Below, piece after piece: positions 53,651-62,565 of a stretch of 64,000 nt of DNA (positions are counted from its first letter, which is position 1; each line of letters begins with the position of its first letter). Below the pieces are notes generated by a model that saw only the letters and a list, made by a program, of their open reading frames with translations, ran no database searches and was not told the origin of the DNA. This DNA comes from Opitutia bacterium (GTDB lineage Bacteria > Verrucomicrobiota > Verrucomicrobiia > Opitutales > Opitutaceae): NCBI GenBank assembly GCA_016217545.1, contig JACRHT010000016.1, forward strand, positions 372,001 to 436,000, written 5' to 3'. A program made the position numbers and the translations under genes.

Positions 53651-53699
53651 GTCCTCCGCTCCGCCTCCCCGACCACGTTCTCATTCGCAACTCCGGTAG

Positions 53700-53721
53700 G
53701 GGCGGTTGCCCTCAACCGCCC
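53700..53721. repeat. GGGCGGTTG hairpin before the GH95 gene
   Basis: GGGCGGTTG-CCCT-CAACCGCCC perfect 9-bp stem, 18 bp before the second GH95 start codon. It resembles a REP word; it may also affect translation of the gene. Confidence 0.7.
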
Positions 53722-53738
53722 TCCCTCCGCCCTCCGCC

Positions 53739-56093
53739 ATGCGTGTTTCCGCCCTCACCGCCGCGCTCTTCCTCGCCCTCGCCGCACCGCTCCGCGCCGA
53801 ATCGCCCGCACCGGCTCCGCTTCCGGGCTCTCAGCTCTCCGCTCTAGACTCTCAGCTCTGGTTCACCCACCCCGCTGCCAAATGGGAGGAAGCACTCCCG
53901 ATCGGCAGCGGCCGCCTCGGCGCCATGGTCTTCGGCGGCACGGAGCACGAGCGCATCCAGTTCAACGAAGACACTCTCTGGCTCGGGAAGCCCCACGACT
54001 ACGTCCGCGCCGGCTCCGGCGAAGCGCTCCCCGAAGTTCGTCGCCTGCTCGCCGCCGGCGACGTCAAAGGCGCCGAGACGCTCGCGCGCACCAAAGTCCT
54101 CGGCGATCCCGTCCGCCAAAAAGCCTATCAACCCTTCGGCGATCTGCGTCTCCATTTTCCCGGCCACGCCGGCGCGCAGAACTACCGCCGCTCACTCGAT
54201 CTCGACACCGCCCTCGCTGTCACGCGCTACACCGTCGACGGCGTGACGTTCACGCGCACCGTCTTCGCCAGTTATCCGGACAACGCCCTCGTCGTCCGCC
54301 TCGAAGCCGACCGCGCCGGCGCGCTCACGTTCACCGTCGCCCTCGACTCCCCGCACAAAGATTCCCGCACCGAGGGTGGGACGGGACCGGGACGAGTGCG
54401 TGAGCCTCGTCCGCTGGGCCCGCCGCAACTCACGCTCGCCGGCCGCGTCCAAGCCGACGGCCTCCGCTTCGAGGCGCGCGTCACCGTCGATCACGACGGC
54501 GGCACTGTCATCGCCGCCGACCGCACTCTCACGCTCACCGGCGCAACCTCCGCCACGCTTCGCCTCGTCGCCGCGACGAGTTTTAAATCCTGGCAGGACA
54601 TCTCGGCCGATCCGTCCGCCCGCTGCGCCGACTATCTCGCGCAACTCGCCTCGCGCCGTTACGCCGACCTTCTCGCCCGCCACATCGCCGATCACCAGAA
54701 ACTCTTTCGCCGCGTCGCGCTCAACCTCGGCCACACCCCCGCCGCCGAACTCCCCACCGACGAGCGCCTCCGCCGCGCCAAGGCCGCCGGCAACATCGAC
54801 GCCAACCCCGCGCTCGCCGCGCTGCACTTCGCCTACGGCCGCTACCTTCTTATCGCCAGCAGTCGTCCCGGCTCGCAGCCGGCGAACTTGCAAGGCGTCT
54901 GGAACGAACTCCTCAACCCGCCGTGGGAATCGAAATACACCACGAACATCAATTTTGAGATGAACTACTGGCTCGCCGAGACCACCGGCCTCGGCGAGTG
55001 CCACGAGCCCTTCTTCACCGCCATCGACGACCTCCGCGTCAGCGGCGCCCGCACTGCCCAAAAACTCTACGGCGCCCGCGGCTGGGTTCTCCACCACAAC
55101 TTCGACCTCTGGCGCGGCACCGCGCCGATCAACAACATCGACGGCATCTGGCCCACCGGCGGCGCCTGGCTCTGCTGGCACCTCTGGGAACGCTACCTCT
55201 TCACCGGCGACCGCGACTTCCTCGGTGAGCGCGCCTACCCGGCGATGAAGGACGCCTCGCTGTTCTTCGTCGACAGCCTTGTCCGCGAACCGAAGCACAA
55301 CTGGCTCGTCACCTCGCCGTCCTTCTCGCCCGAGCAAGGCACGATGACCATCGGCCCCGCGATGGACACGCAACTCATCCGCGCGCTCTGGCGCAGCACG
55401 CGTGACGCCGCGCGCCTCCTCGGGCGCGATGCGGACTTCGCCGCCGAACTCGACACCAAACTCCAACAGCTCCCGCCCGACCTGATCGGCAAGCACGGCC
55501 AGCTTCAGGAGTGGCTCGACGATGTCGACGTCCCCAACAACGTTCACCGCCACATGTCGCCACTCTGGGCGCTCTACCCCGGCGACGACTTCACGCCGGC
55601 CCGCGCCGACGTCTACGCCGCGGCAAAAAAGCTCCTCGCATGGCGCGGCGACGGTAGCACCGGTTGGAGCTACGCGTGGCGCATTCCGCTCTGGGCGCGC
55701 GTCGGCGACGGCGACATGGCCTATCGCCAACTCTCCCTCCTCCTCACGAAACGCACGCTCCCGAACCTCTTCGATCTCTGTGGCCCGTTCCAAATCGACG
55801 GCAACTTCGGCGCCACCGCCGGCATCGTCGAGATGCTCCTGCAAAGCCACCAACGCACCGCCGACGGCACCGTGATCATCGATCTTCTCCCCGCGCTCCC
55901 GAAAACCTGGTCGACCGGCAGCGTCACCGGCCTGCGCGCCCGCGACGGCTTCATCGTCGACCTCGCGTGGCGCGACGGCCGTCTCGTCTCCGCCCGCATC
56001 GCGGCGACCCTCGACGCTAGCGCCCTCGTGCGCTTCAACGGCACCGAAAAGCTCATTCCCTTCACCCGCGGCGAGATTTTCGGCGTGCTCTAA
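53739..56093 (+). CDS. GH95 alpha-L-fucosidase / alpha-L-galactosidase, second copy
   Basis: A 784-residue secreted GH95 enzyme starting at 53739 ([22 protein letters not shown]). Family features: [65 protein letters not shown] near residue 400, and [17 protein letters not shown] near residue 685. It differs from the first GH95 (1891-4278) in many places. Between residues about 210 and 228 ([19 protein letters not shown]) it has an insertion-like, Gly/Pro/Arg-rich loop encoded by a small hairpin (54390-54412). It probably belongs functionally to the pectate lyase and receptor group. Confidence 0.92.
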   Translation: MRVSALTAALFLALAAPLRAESPAPAPLPGSQLSALDSQLWFTHPAAKWEEALPIGSGRLGAMVFGGTEHERIQFNEDTLWLGKPHDYVRAGSGEALPEVRRLLAAGDVKGAETLARTKVLGDPVRQKAYQPFGDLRLHFPGHAGAQNYRRSLDLDTALAVTRYTVDGVTFTRTVFASYPDNALVVRLEADRAGALTFTVALDSPHKDSRTEGGTGPGRVREPRPLGPPQLTLAGRVQADGLRFEARVTVDHDGGTVIAADRTLTLTGATSATLRLVAATSFKSWQDISADPSARCADYLAQLASRRYADLLARHIADHQKLFRRVALNLGHTPAAELPTDERLRRAKAAGNIDANPALAALHFAYGRYLLIASSRPGSQPANLQGVWNELLNPPWESKYTTNINFEMNYWLAETTGLGECHEPFFTAIDDLRVSGARTAQKLYGARGWVLHHNFDLWRGTAPINNIDGIWPTGGAWLCWHLWERYLFTGDRDFLGERAYPAMKDASLFFVDSLVREPKHNWLVTSPSFSPEQGTMTIGPAMDTQLIRALWRSTRDAARLLGRDADFAAELDTKLQQLPPDLIGKHGQLQEWLDDVDVPNNVHRHMSPLWALYPGDDFTPARADVYAAAKKLLAWRGDGSTGWSYAWRIPLWARVGDGDMAYRQLSLLLTKRTLPNLFDLCGPFQIDGNFGATAGIVEMLLQSHQRTADGTVIIDLLPALPKTWSTGSVTGLRARDGFIVDLAWRDGRLVSARIAATLDASALVRFNGTEKLIPFTRGEIFGVL
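54390..54412. repeat. Hairpin inside the second GH95 gene
   Basis: GGACGAG / CTCGTCC, 7-bp stem with 9-nt loop, coding an atypical [10 protein letters not shown] stretch. A candidate for an in-frame palindromic insertion. Confidence 0.5.
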
Positions 56094-56107
56094 AGCCGAC
56101 TCTGTAG

Positions 56108-56176
56108 CCGGGCTCGCTGAGCCCGGTCGGCGCTTCTTCCCTCGGGAAAGCCCCTTCCCGGGGTCAGCGACCCGGG
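56108..56176. repeat. Two-hairpin REP-like element, copy 2 (reverse)
   Basis: CCGGGCTC-GCT-GAGCCCGG (56108-56126), the linker GGCGCTTCT, and CCGGGGTC-AGC-GACCCGGG (56158-56176, one mismatch in the stem). It is the reverse complement of the layout at 8112-8180. Confidence 0.8.
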
Positions 56177-56239
56177 CTACATTATTTTCTGAAAACGTCG
56201 GAGCACTCCTCCGTTACGCGAGTGCGCTTGCAAGGCAGT

Positions 56240-56258
56240 CCGCGACCTCCGGGCGCGG
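56240..56258. repeat. CCGCGACCTCYGGGCGCGG repeat, copy 2
   Basis: Same 19-bp word as at 53632-53650 with a single T/C difference. Confidence 0.65.
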
Positions 56259-56321
56259 ACGCCTCGGATCCGCCCCAAAGCAATCCCGGCCGCGCGTGAC
56301 GAGCCTCGCTTTCGCCGCGTT

Positions 56322-57539
56322 TCAGCGCTGCAACGCCCGCAACGCCGCTTCCGCCGCCTCCACGCTTCTCAGCGCGCCGGGCGGCAACTCGTCCGCGCTC
56401 TTGAACACCCGCAGCGTGTCTGCCGACTCCAGCGCGACGTGCGCCTCGTCGAAGTCCTTCCTCAATCCGAACTGCTCTGCGAGAAACCGATACATCGCCG
56501 CGCGCTTCGACGGGCCGTAGTCGTGGCCTTCGGTCGGCAGGTGAACGTTGCCCACCTGTCCCGTCGCGTCGAAGAGCCCGTAGACGTGCTGCAGGAAAGG
56601 GAATTCGCTCGCCGGCGTGAACTGCGTCCAGTCCTTGCCGTCGGAAATCACGAGCTGCGGCCGCGGCGCGGCCAGCGCCGCGATCATCGCGTTGCTCGCG
56701 AAGTGTTCCGCACTGCGATGAATCGGAAGGCCGCTCTCGCACGGGCAACCGCCGAAGAAATACGACGACACCATCACCACCGGCGCGCTCACCGCGACGC
56801 GCGGCTCGAGCGCCGCGAGCAAAAACGCCTGCGTGCCGCCGCCCGACTCGCCCGTCACGGCGATTCGCTTTGCGTCCACGCCGGGCAACGAGGCGAGAAA
56901 ATCCACCGCCCGCAGCGCCGTCCACAGCTGCATCGTCAGCGAAAACGGCCGCCGGTGCGCCTCCGGGCCGAACGCGGTCAGCGAGTCGCCGTAGCCGAAC
57001 ATGTCGAGCGACAGCACCACCGCACCCATGCGCGCGAGCGTGGCGCCGCGCCGTTGCACGCTCTCCGTGAAGCGGCCGTGCCGCGCCCAGTCCTCCGGCG
57101 CATTCACGCCACCCGTGTGCCCGTGCGTCGTCAGCACCGCCGGCGCGAGCTTCCCGGCCCGCAGCGGACGATAGAGATTCCCACCGACGAATACACCCGG
57201 CACGGGCTCGAACATCACGTTCTGCACGGTGTAGCCGTCGTGCGCGCGCGGCTCGCTCGCCATCGCGTTCAGTGGCGTGCGGCGCGGCCACGGCGCGAGA
57301 TTGGCCCCCTGCTGGATCTTTTGCCGCACGAGATCGGCGTAGGTCGTCCAGACGGCGCGGGTGTCGAATTCCTTCGCCGCCGCGCGCAGCACGGCGTCGC
57401 CCTGCTCCGGCGTCAGAAAATAGCGCACGCACAGCGCCGGTCCGGTCGCCGGCGCGGGCGGCACGGATGACGGCAACCAATTCACCGCGGCCGACGCGAG
57501 CGCCGCGAACGAGAAAAACACAGCCAAGAACTTCACCAT
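56322..57539 (-). CDS. Secreted alpha/beta-hydrolase, acetylxylan-esterase/dienelactone-hydrolase type
   Basis: A 405-residue protein with signal peptide (MVKFLAVFFSFAALASA). Hydrolase features: VLTTHGHTGGVNAPEDWARH (oxyanion strand), GAVVLSLDMFGYGDS, IAVTGESGGGTQAFLLAALEPR near residue 228 with the nucleophilic Ser, QLVISDGKDW (Asp region) and LPTEGHDYGPSKR (His). The triad is therefore complete, unlike that of the S9-like protein at 44887. It likely removes acetyl or other ester groups from pectin. It overlaps the GH78 stop by seven bases and ends the minus-strand unit at 63630-56322. Confidence 0.78.
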   Translation of the reverse strand: MVKFLAVFFSFAALASAAVNWLPSSVPPAPATGPALCVRYFLTPEQGDAVLRAAAKEFDTRAVWTTYADLVRQKIQQGANLAPWPRRTPLNAMASEPRAHDGYTVQNVMFEPVPGVFVGGNLYRPLRAGKLAPAVLTTHGHTGGVNAPEDWARHGRFTESVQRRGATLARMGAVVLSLDMFGYGDSLTAFGPEAHRRPFSLTMQLWTALRAVDFLASLPGVDAKRIAVTGESGGGTQAFLLAALEPRVAVSAPVVMVSSYFFGGCPCESGLPIHRSAEHFASNAMIAALAAPRPQLVISDGKDWTQFTPASEFPFLQHVYGLFDATGQVGNVHLPTEGHDYGPSKRAAMYRFLAEQFGLRKDFDEAHVALESADTLRVFKSADELPPGALRSVEAAEAALRALQR

Positions 57540-60244
57540 GGGGTTTCGAAGGAGTAGACGCCTGACGCCACTTCGATAACGGCGCGGTCTCCCTCGGCGC
57601 GAACGAATTTTACCCCGCTTGCCTGCGCCAGAGGCCGGCCGCCTTCGCGCACCGCGCTCGCATCGCGCGTCGGCAGATAGACGGTCGCGCTCGCGTTGGC
57701 CGGCACGGTCAACCGCAGGGCGAATTTTCCGTCCGCGCGCTCCCAACGGACGCGATAGTCGCCGCGCACGGTCCGCTGCGTGACCTCGGCCCACGTGAGA
57801 TCGCCGACCGGCTGCGGCCGCACGATCGCGTGCTTGAAGCCCGGCGCTTCCGGATCGGGCGCGATGCCCGCGACCCGCTGGTAGAACCACTCGGTGATTT
57901 GCCCGAGCATGAAGTGATTGTGCGAGGCGCCGAGCGACGCGTGCCACGACTCCGCGAGCGCAGTCGCGCCGAGCTTCAGTTGATAACCGTAGCCCGGTTT
58001 CTCGTCCTGATTGATCAGGCGGTAGATCACGTCGTCGCGTCCCGCCTGCGCGAGCGCCAGCAAGAGGTAACGGAAGCCAATGTCGCCTGCGGTCGCGTAG
58101 CCCTTGGCCTCGACGTCCTTGATCAACGCGGCCAACACCGCGGGCCGATCGCGCTCCTCGACGAGCCCCATCGCGAGCGGAATGCAGAGCGACGCCTGCG
58201 ACGCCGTGCCATAGAGGCCGTCGCCGCGCCGGAACTTCGCGGTGTAGGCGCGCCGGATTTCCTCGGCGCGCCGAGCGTAGCGCGCGGCATCCTCGCCGCG
58301 GCCGAGCAGTCCTGCCGTGCGCGCGAGCGTGCGCGCGTCCTCGTAGAAAAACGCCGTGGCCGTGATCGGTGGCGGCGTGAGGTTCGCGCGCTTGCCGCTG
58401 TTCATTTCGTAATCATACCAATCGCCCAGTCCGTCGCTGAGAATGTCATGGTCCGCGCGCGACTCGAGAAACGCGAAGTAGCGCTGCATCGCCGGGTAGT
58501 AGTCGCGCAGGAGCGACTCGTCGCCGGTGAAGTCCCGTTGCTGCCACGGAACGAACAGGAACGCCGCGCCCCACTCGGCCGCGTTGCGGAAACCGCCTTT
58601 GAACTCGACGTATTCGGGCGCGATGTTCGGGACGAGTCCGTCGGGCAACTGCGCCTCCACCATGTCGCGCATCGCCTTCGCGTAGGTGCGCGTGACGTCG
58701 AACTCGTGGCGGATCGCGGGGCCGTTGAGGTGGAATTGCTCGATCCAGCCGAGTTTCTCGCGGTGCGGGCAGTCGGTCAGAACGGAAACAAGGTTCGACG
58801 ATTGCGCCCACCAGACCAAATCGCGGATCCGATTCAGGAGCGGATTCGACGTCGCGAACTCGCCGACCGGCTGCGCCGCCGCGCGCACGATCACCATTTG
58901 CAATCGATCGATCTTCGGAGCCGCGCCGCCGGGCTGCGCCGGCAAGAGTTCGGCGCGCACGTAACGCGAACCGAGATAGTAGAACTGCGGGAACCACGTC
59001 TCCTCGCCGTCCGTCGCCTTCGTGTATTGCCACCACGCGCTGCCGCGATGCGCGCCGCCCATCGTGCCGCGCTCGATGCTGCCATCCTCTTTCACGACCT
59101 CGCCCGGCACCAGCCGCACCGTCGAGCCCGCCGGCCCGCTCACCGTGAGCCGCGGCATGAACGACGTGTTTTGCCCGAAATCGAACAACACCGCGCCATC
59201 CGCGAGTGTGCGCACGCTCACCGGCTCGCGCGTCTCGATGGCGCGCAGCGGCTCATTGGCGAATGACAGACCGCGCAGCGCACCGAGGGGCGCCGTCGCG
59301 AGCGTCACCGGCCTCCAGCCGTCCGCCGCCGCGCCGACGCGGTTCCAGCCGGCCGGCAACCGCCGCGCGTCGTAGTCCTCACCGCCGTAGATGCTCGACC
59401 ACGTGATCGGCCCCGGATGCGTGCGCCAGTTCTCGTCGGTGCCGACGAATTCCACGCTGCCGTCCGCGTATTCGAGCCGGAGTTGCGCGATCGCGCGCAG
59501 TTCGCCGAATTTGCCCGTGAACTTCGCGAAGCGGCTGTCCCTGCGCTCGACGTGATACAGGCCGCGCCCGAGCGCGAGGCCGATGGCGTTGGCACCGGCG
59601 GCCAGTTGCGCAGTCACATCGTGCGTGTCGTAGAGCACCGTGTCGTGATAAGAGGTCCAGCCGGGCGTAAGCAGATCGACGCCGATCTTCGCGCCATTGA
59701 GAAACGCCTCGTATTGCCCGAGACCGGTGACGTGCAGCACGGCGCGTTTCAGGCCGGGCTTCACCGTGAACTCCCGTCGGAACAAGGCACCTTCCGCGTT
59801 CGGCGCCGCTTCGATCCATTTCGCCCGCCAGTCTTCCGGTCGCAATACGCCCATCGTCCACTGCGCGGCTGCGCTCCAGGGCGTCGGCCGCCCCGCGGCA
59901 TCCCACGCGCGCACCTTCCAGAAAACGCGCTGCGAGGTGGCGAGCGGAGTCCCGGCGTAAGCGATCCAAGCGGTCGCGTCGGACGCGATGCGTCCGCTGT
60001 CCCACAGGTCTCCGCGATCCGCCGCGAGTTGCTCGGGCGTCGAGGAGACCAACACCTGCCACGCCGTCTGGCGCGAGCCGCGCGCGGCGGCATCGTCATC
60101 GCGCACCTGCCAGCTCAAGCGCGGCGTCGCGGCGTCGACGCCCAGCGGATCGACGGCGCTCTCGCATTTCAGATTCACGACCTGCAACGCCGCCGAGGCG
60201 GCCGTGACCGCACAGAAACAGGACAACGCGGCGAGCAGCTTCAT
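57533..60244 (-). CDS. Secreted GH78 alpha-L-rhamnosidase, second copy
   Basis: A 903-residue protein with a signal peptide (MKLLAALSCFCAVTAASA), unlike the GH78 at 27986. Family parts: LKCESAVDPLGVDAATPRLSW, WRAKWIEAAPN, the rhamnosidase N-domain (VLHVTGLGQYEAFLNGAKIG, LTPGWTSYHDTVLYDTHDVT), the catalytic LTDCPHREKLGWIEQFHL segment, DWYDYEMNSG, and C-terminal VPANASATVYLPT. The active-site stretch HREKLGW differs from the PQRDERLGW of the other copy, which suggests a different subgroup and maybe another linkage. It couples by ATGA overlap to the BNR-protein gene. Confidence 0.9.
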   Translation of the reverse strand: MKLLAALSCFCAVTAASAALQVVNLKCESAVDPLGVDAATPRLSWQVRDDDAAARGSRQTAWQVLVSSTPEQLAADRGDLWDSGRIASDATAWIAYAGTPLATSQRVFWKVRAWDAAGRPTPWSAAAQWTMGVLRPEDWRAKWIEAAPNAEGALFRREFTVKPGLKRAVLHVTGLGQYEAFLNGAKIGVDLLTPGWTSYHDTVLYDTHDVTAQLAAGANAIGLALGRGLYHVERRDSRFAKFTGKFGELRAIAQLRLEYADGSVEFVGTDENWRTHPGPITWSSIYGGEDYDARRLPAGWNRVGAAADGWRPVTLATAPLGALRGLSFANEPLRAIETREPVSVRTLADGAVLFDFGQNTSFMPRLTVSGPAGSTVRLVPGEVVKEDGSIERGTMGGAHRGSAWWQYTKATDGEETWFPQFYYLGSRYVRAELLPAQPGGAAPKIDRLQMVIVRAAAQPVGEFATSNPLLNRIRDLVWWAQSSNLVSVLTDCPHREKLGWIEQFHLNGPAIRHEFDVTRTYAKAMRDMVEAQLPDGLVPNIAPEYVEFKGGFRNAAEWGAAFLFVPWQQRDFTGDESLLRDYYPAMQRYFAFLESRADHDILSDGLGDWYDYEMNSGKRANLTPPPITATAFFYEDARTLARTAGLLGRGEDAARYARRAEEIRRAYTAKFRRGDGLYGTASQASLCIPLAMGLVEERDRPAVLAALIKDVEAKGYATAGDIGFRYLLLALAQAGRDDVIYRLINQDEKPGYGYQLKLGATALAESWHASLGASHNHFMLGQITEWFYQRVAGIAPDPEAPGFKHAIVRPQPVGDLTWAEVTQRTVRGDYRVRWERADGKFALRLTVPANASATVYLPTRDASAVREGGRPLAQASGVKFVRAEGDRAVIEVASGVYSFETPW

Positions 60245-61281
60245 AGTTTTTTCGGATCGATCACCACGTGTTTGATGCGCGTGCGATCCCACGTGTAGGT
60301 GATGTGAGCGAGCCCGTCGCGCGCTTGGATGACGGCGGGATACGCATACCCGGCCTTGTTCGGCTCGGTCTCGAGCGTGAGCACGCGCTCCCAATGCACG
60401 CCGTCCTTCGAAATCGCCACGTCGAGCGGCCAGCGGTCGCCCTTCGCCTCGGCGGCGCGATGGCCGCTGTGATTGTAGACGAGCAACTGACGCCCGTCGG
60501 CGAGCGTGACGGCATCGGTGCCGGAGTTTGGGTTCGGCAGATCGATCGCCGTCAGCGGGGACCACGTCTTGCCGCCGTCCTTCGACCACGTCTGCGCGTT
60601 CACGCCTTGCCGCGTGCGGGCGACGGCCTGCAGGCGACCGTCGGCGTGGAAGAGGACGCTCGGCTGGATCGCGTCGAAATGCGGGCCTTGCGCGACGGGC
60701 GGCGTGCGCGTCCACGTGACGCCGCGATCGCGCGAAAGCTCGAAGTGCATGAGCCAGCCGTCTTCGTTGCCCTCGGTGCTTGAAGGCGACAGCCAAGTGC
60801 CATCGGCAAGTTCGACCGGCTTGTTCTTGATCGGGCCCAGGATGCCGTCGGGCAGGCGCGTGGGCTTGCTCCACGTTTTGCCGCCGTCAGCCGACGTCAC
60901 GACCATGCCCCACCATTTCGACGGCGACGGGCCGACCTTGTAGAAGAGGAAAAGCGGCGCGTTTTTCGGCGCGAAGAGCACCGGGTTCCACGTCGGCTCG
61001 CGTTTGCCGTCGGGCTGGAGGCCGTTCGCCACCTCGACCGCTTCGGTCCAATGGCCGTCAACGTGGCGCGAGACCCAAATGCCGACGTCCGGCGCGCGCT
61101 CCTTGGTGCCGCCGAACCACGCCGCCGCCAGCTGGCCGGGCGCGATCTCGACGATCGTCGACGCGTGGCACGAGGGATACGGGGCCTTTTCGAAGATGAA
61201 TTCGGCTTTCACGACGGCGTCGGCCGGCGCCGCCGGGAGCGACATCAGGCCGAGCGCAAGAAACAGGACAAGGTAACGCAT
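60241..61281 (-). CDS. Secreted BNR/sialidase-like glycosidase
   Basis: A 346-residue secreted six-bladed propeller protein (signal MRYLVLFLALGLMSLPAAPADA). Three Asp-boxes are visible: SADGGKTWS (residues 130-138), SRDRGVTWT (183-191) and SKDGGKTWS (233-241). Such proteins are annotated as exo-sialidases (GH33 and BNR_2 types). Sialic acid would be an odd partner among pectin genes. GH33-type domains of rhamnogalacturonan-II loci act on the 3-deoxy sugars Kdo or Dha, so that is a reasonable alternative. I cannot confirm catalytic residues. It lies 8 bp after the MFS gene. Confidence 0.75.
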   Translation of the reverse strand: MRYLVLFLALGLMSLPAAPADAVVKAEFIFEKAPYPSCHASTIVEIAPGQLAAAWFGGTKERAPDVGIWVSRHVDGHWTEAVEVANGLQPDGKREPTWNPVLFAPKNAPLFLFYKVGPSPSKWWGMVVTSADGGKTWSKPTRLPDGILGPIKNKPVELADGTWLSPSSTEGNEDGWLMHFELSRDRGVTWTRTPPVAQGPHFDAIQPSVLFHADGRLQAVARTRQGVNAQTWSKDGGKTWSPLTAIDLPNPNSGTDAVTLADGRQLLVYNHSGHRAAEAKGDRWPLDVAISKDGVHWERVLTLETEPNKAGYAYPAVIQARDGLAHITYTWDRTRIKHVVIDPKKL

Positions 61282-61289
61282 GGGAAAAA

Positions 61290-62561
61290 TCACGCCGCCG
61301 CCGGGGCCGCCGGGATATCGCGCCGCGCAAACACGAACACGGCCCCGAGCAGCAGCACCGCGCTGACGACATAGACAACGCCGCCGAACGCGATCGCTTC
61401 GCTCATGTTGTCGACGTCGCGCGCGTGGCGGCCGTATTTCGTGGCGAGACCGACGGCGATCGGACCGAGCGCGCCGCCGCCCCAGCCCACTGTGTTCATG
61501 ATGCCCGCCGCCGTCGCGCGCGCGCGCGGCTCCACCACATCGTAGAGCGCGGCAAAGATGTTCGCGTCGTAAAGGCCCTTGCAAAGGCCGAAGATCGTCA
61601 TCGCCACCAGCAGCGTGCGCACGTCCGTGGTCAATCCCACGAGCGCCACGAAACCCGCGCCGACCACCAGGCCGATCGCCTGCACGAGGATGCGCCCGCC
61701 GGCGAAGCGCCGCACGAGCCTGTCCGCCAGCCAGCCGCCGACCGGCACGCTCAACGCACTCGCCAAGTGAATGAAAACCGAGCCCGACAGGCCTGCCGTC
61801 GTGAGTCGGAAATGAAACTTCTCCGTCAGAAACGTCGGCGTCCACGTCAGGAAAACCGTCGCCACGAGATTCGCACCGAGGAACGCGAGCATCAGCAACA
61901 CCGCGGTCGGCTTGCGGAAGATGCCGGCCAGCGTTTCGCGCACGCCCAACGGCGCGGGCTGCGGTTCCTTCGTCGTCGTTTCCGCCTCGCCGCGCACCGG
62001 CTCGCGCAGGAAACGCCAGAGCACGAGCGCGAGCACGATGCCCGCGCCGCCGAAGAAATAGAACCCGACGCGCCAGCCCATCTCCTCCGCGAACCACGCG
62101 CCGAGCCAACTGCCGCCGATCGTGCCGGCATAGACGCTCGATTGGTGAAACGACATCGCACGCGACCGCGTCGTGCGATCGTGGTAGTCGCTCACGAGAG
62201 ACATCGTCGCCGGGAAATAGAAGGTCTCGCCGAAGCCCTCGAGCGCACGCACGGTGACGAATTGCCAGAACTGCGTGCACGCGCCCGTGAACACCGTCAC
62301 GCCGCTCCAGAAGACGCAACCGCCGAGAATGAGCATCTTGCGCGACACGCGATCGGCGATCAGCCCCGCCAGCGGCGCGCCCGCCGCGTAGACCCATGCG
62401 AACGCCGAGCCGATGATGCCGAGTTGCACGGCGTCGAAGCCGAACTCTGATTTCAGTCGCGGAAAAACCGAGAAGATCGCCTGCCGGTCCGCGTAGTTGA
62501 AGAAGCAGACGAACCACAGCATGCCCACGACCGCCCACTTGTAGTTACGGTGCGCGGGCAT
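61290..62561 (-). CDS. MFS transporter, ACS (hexuronate-type) family
   Basis: A 423-residue membrane protein with twelve predicted segments: NYKWAVVGMLWFVCFFNYADRQAIFSVFP at the start is typical of the anion:cation symporter (ACS/ExuT) family, as is FGETFYFPATMSLVSDYHDR. The ACS family brings in organic acids such as galacturonate. The gene lies between a propeller-glycosidase and the sialidase-like gene, suggesting transport of an acidic sugar set free by the local enzymes. Confidence 0.87.
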   Translation of the reverse strand: MPAHRNYKWAVVGMLWFVCFFNYADRQAIFSVFPRLKSEFGFDAVQLGIIGSAFAWVYAAGAPLAGLIADRVSRKMLILGGCVFWSGVTVFTGACTQFWQFVTVRALEGFGETFYFPATMSLVSDYHDRTTRSRAMSFHQSSVYAGTIGGSWLGAWFAEEMGWRVGFYFFGGAGIVLALVLWRFLREPVRGEAETTTKEPQPAPLGVRETLAGIFRKPTAVLLMLAFLGANLVATVFLTWTPTFLTEKFHFRLTTAGLSGSVFIHLASALSVPVGGWLADRLVRRFAGGRILVQAIGLVVGAGFVALVGLTTDVRTLLVAMTIFGLCKGLYDANIFAALYDVVEPRARATAAGIMNTVGWGGGALGPIAVGLATKYGRHARDVDNMSEAIAFGGVVYVVSAVLLLGAVFVFARRDIPAAPAAA

Positions 62562-62565
62562 GACG

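Larger units (their letters stand above)
56094..56321. other. 228-bp repeat-filled gap between convergent genes
   Basis: This gap between the second GH95 gene and the convergent esterase gene is nearly all repeat sequence: the two-hairpin element at 56108-56176 and the GC-rich word at 56240-56258. No gene is visible. Confidence 0.7.

Noticed and set aside
54192-55853. Minus-strand open frame opposite the second GH95 gene
   Set aside because: Same reason: no recognisable domain and full overlap with a well-supported gene.
60241-61281. Sialic acid catabolism
   Set aside because: No sialic acid lyase, kinase or epimerase gene is present; the Asp-box propeller more likely acts on another acidic sugar.
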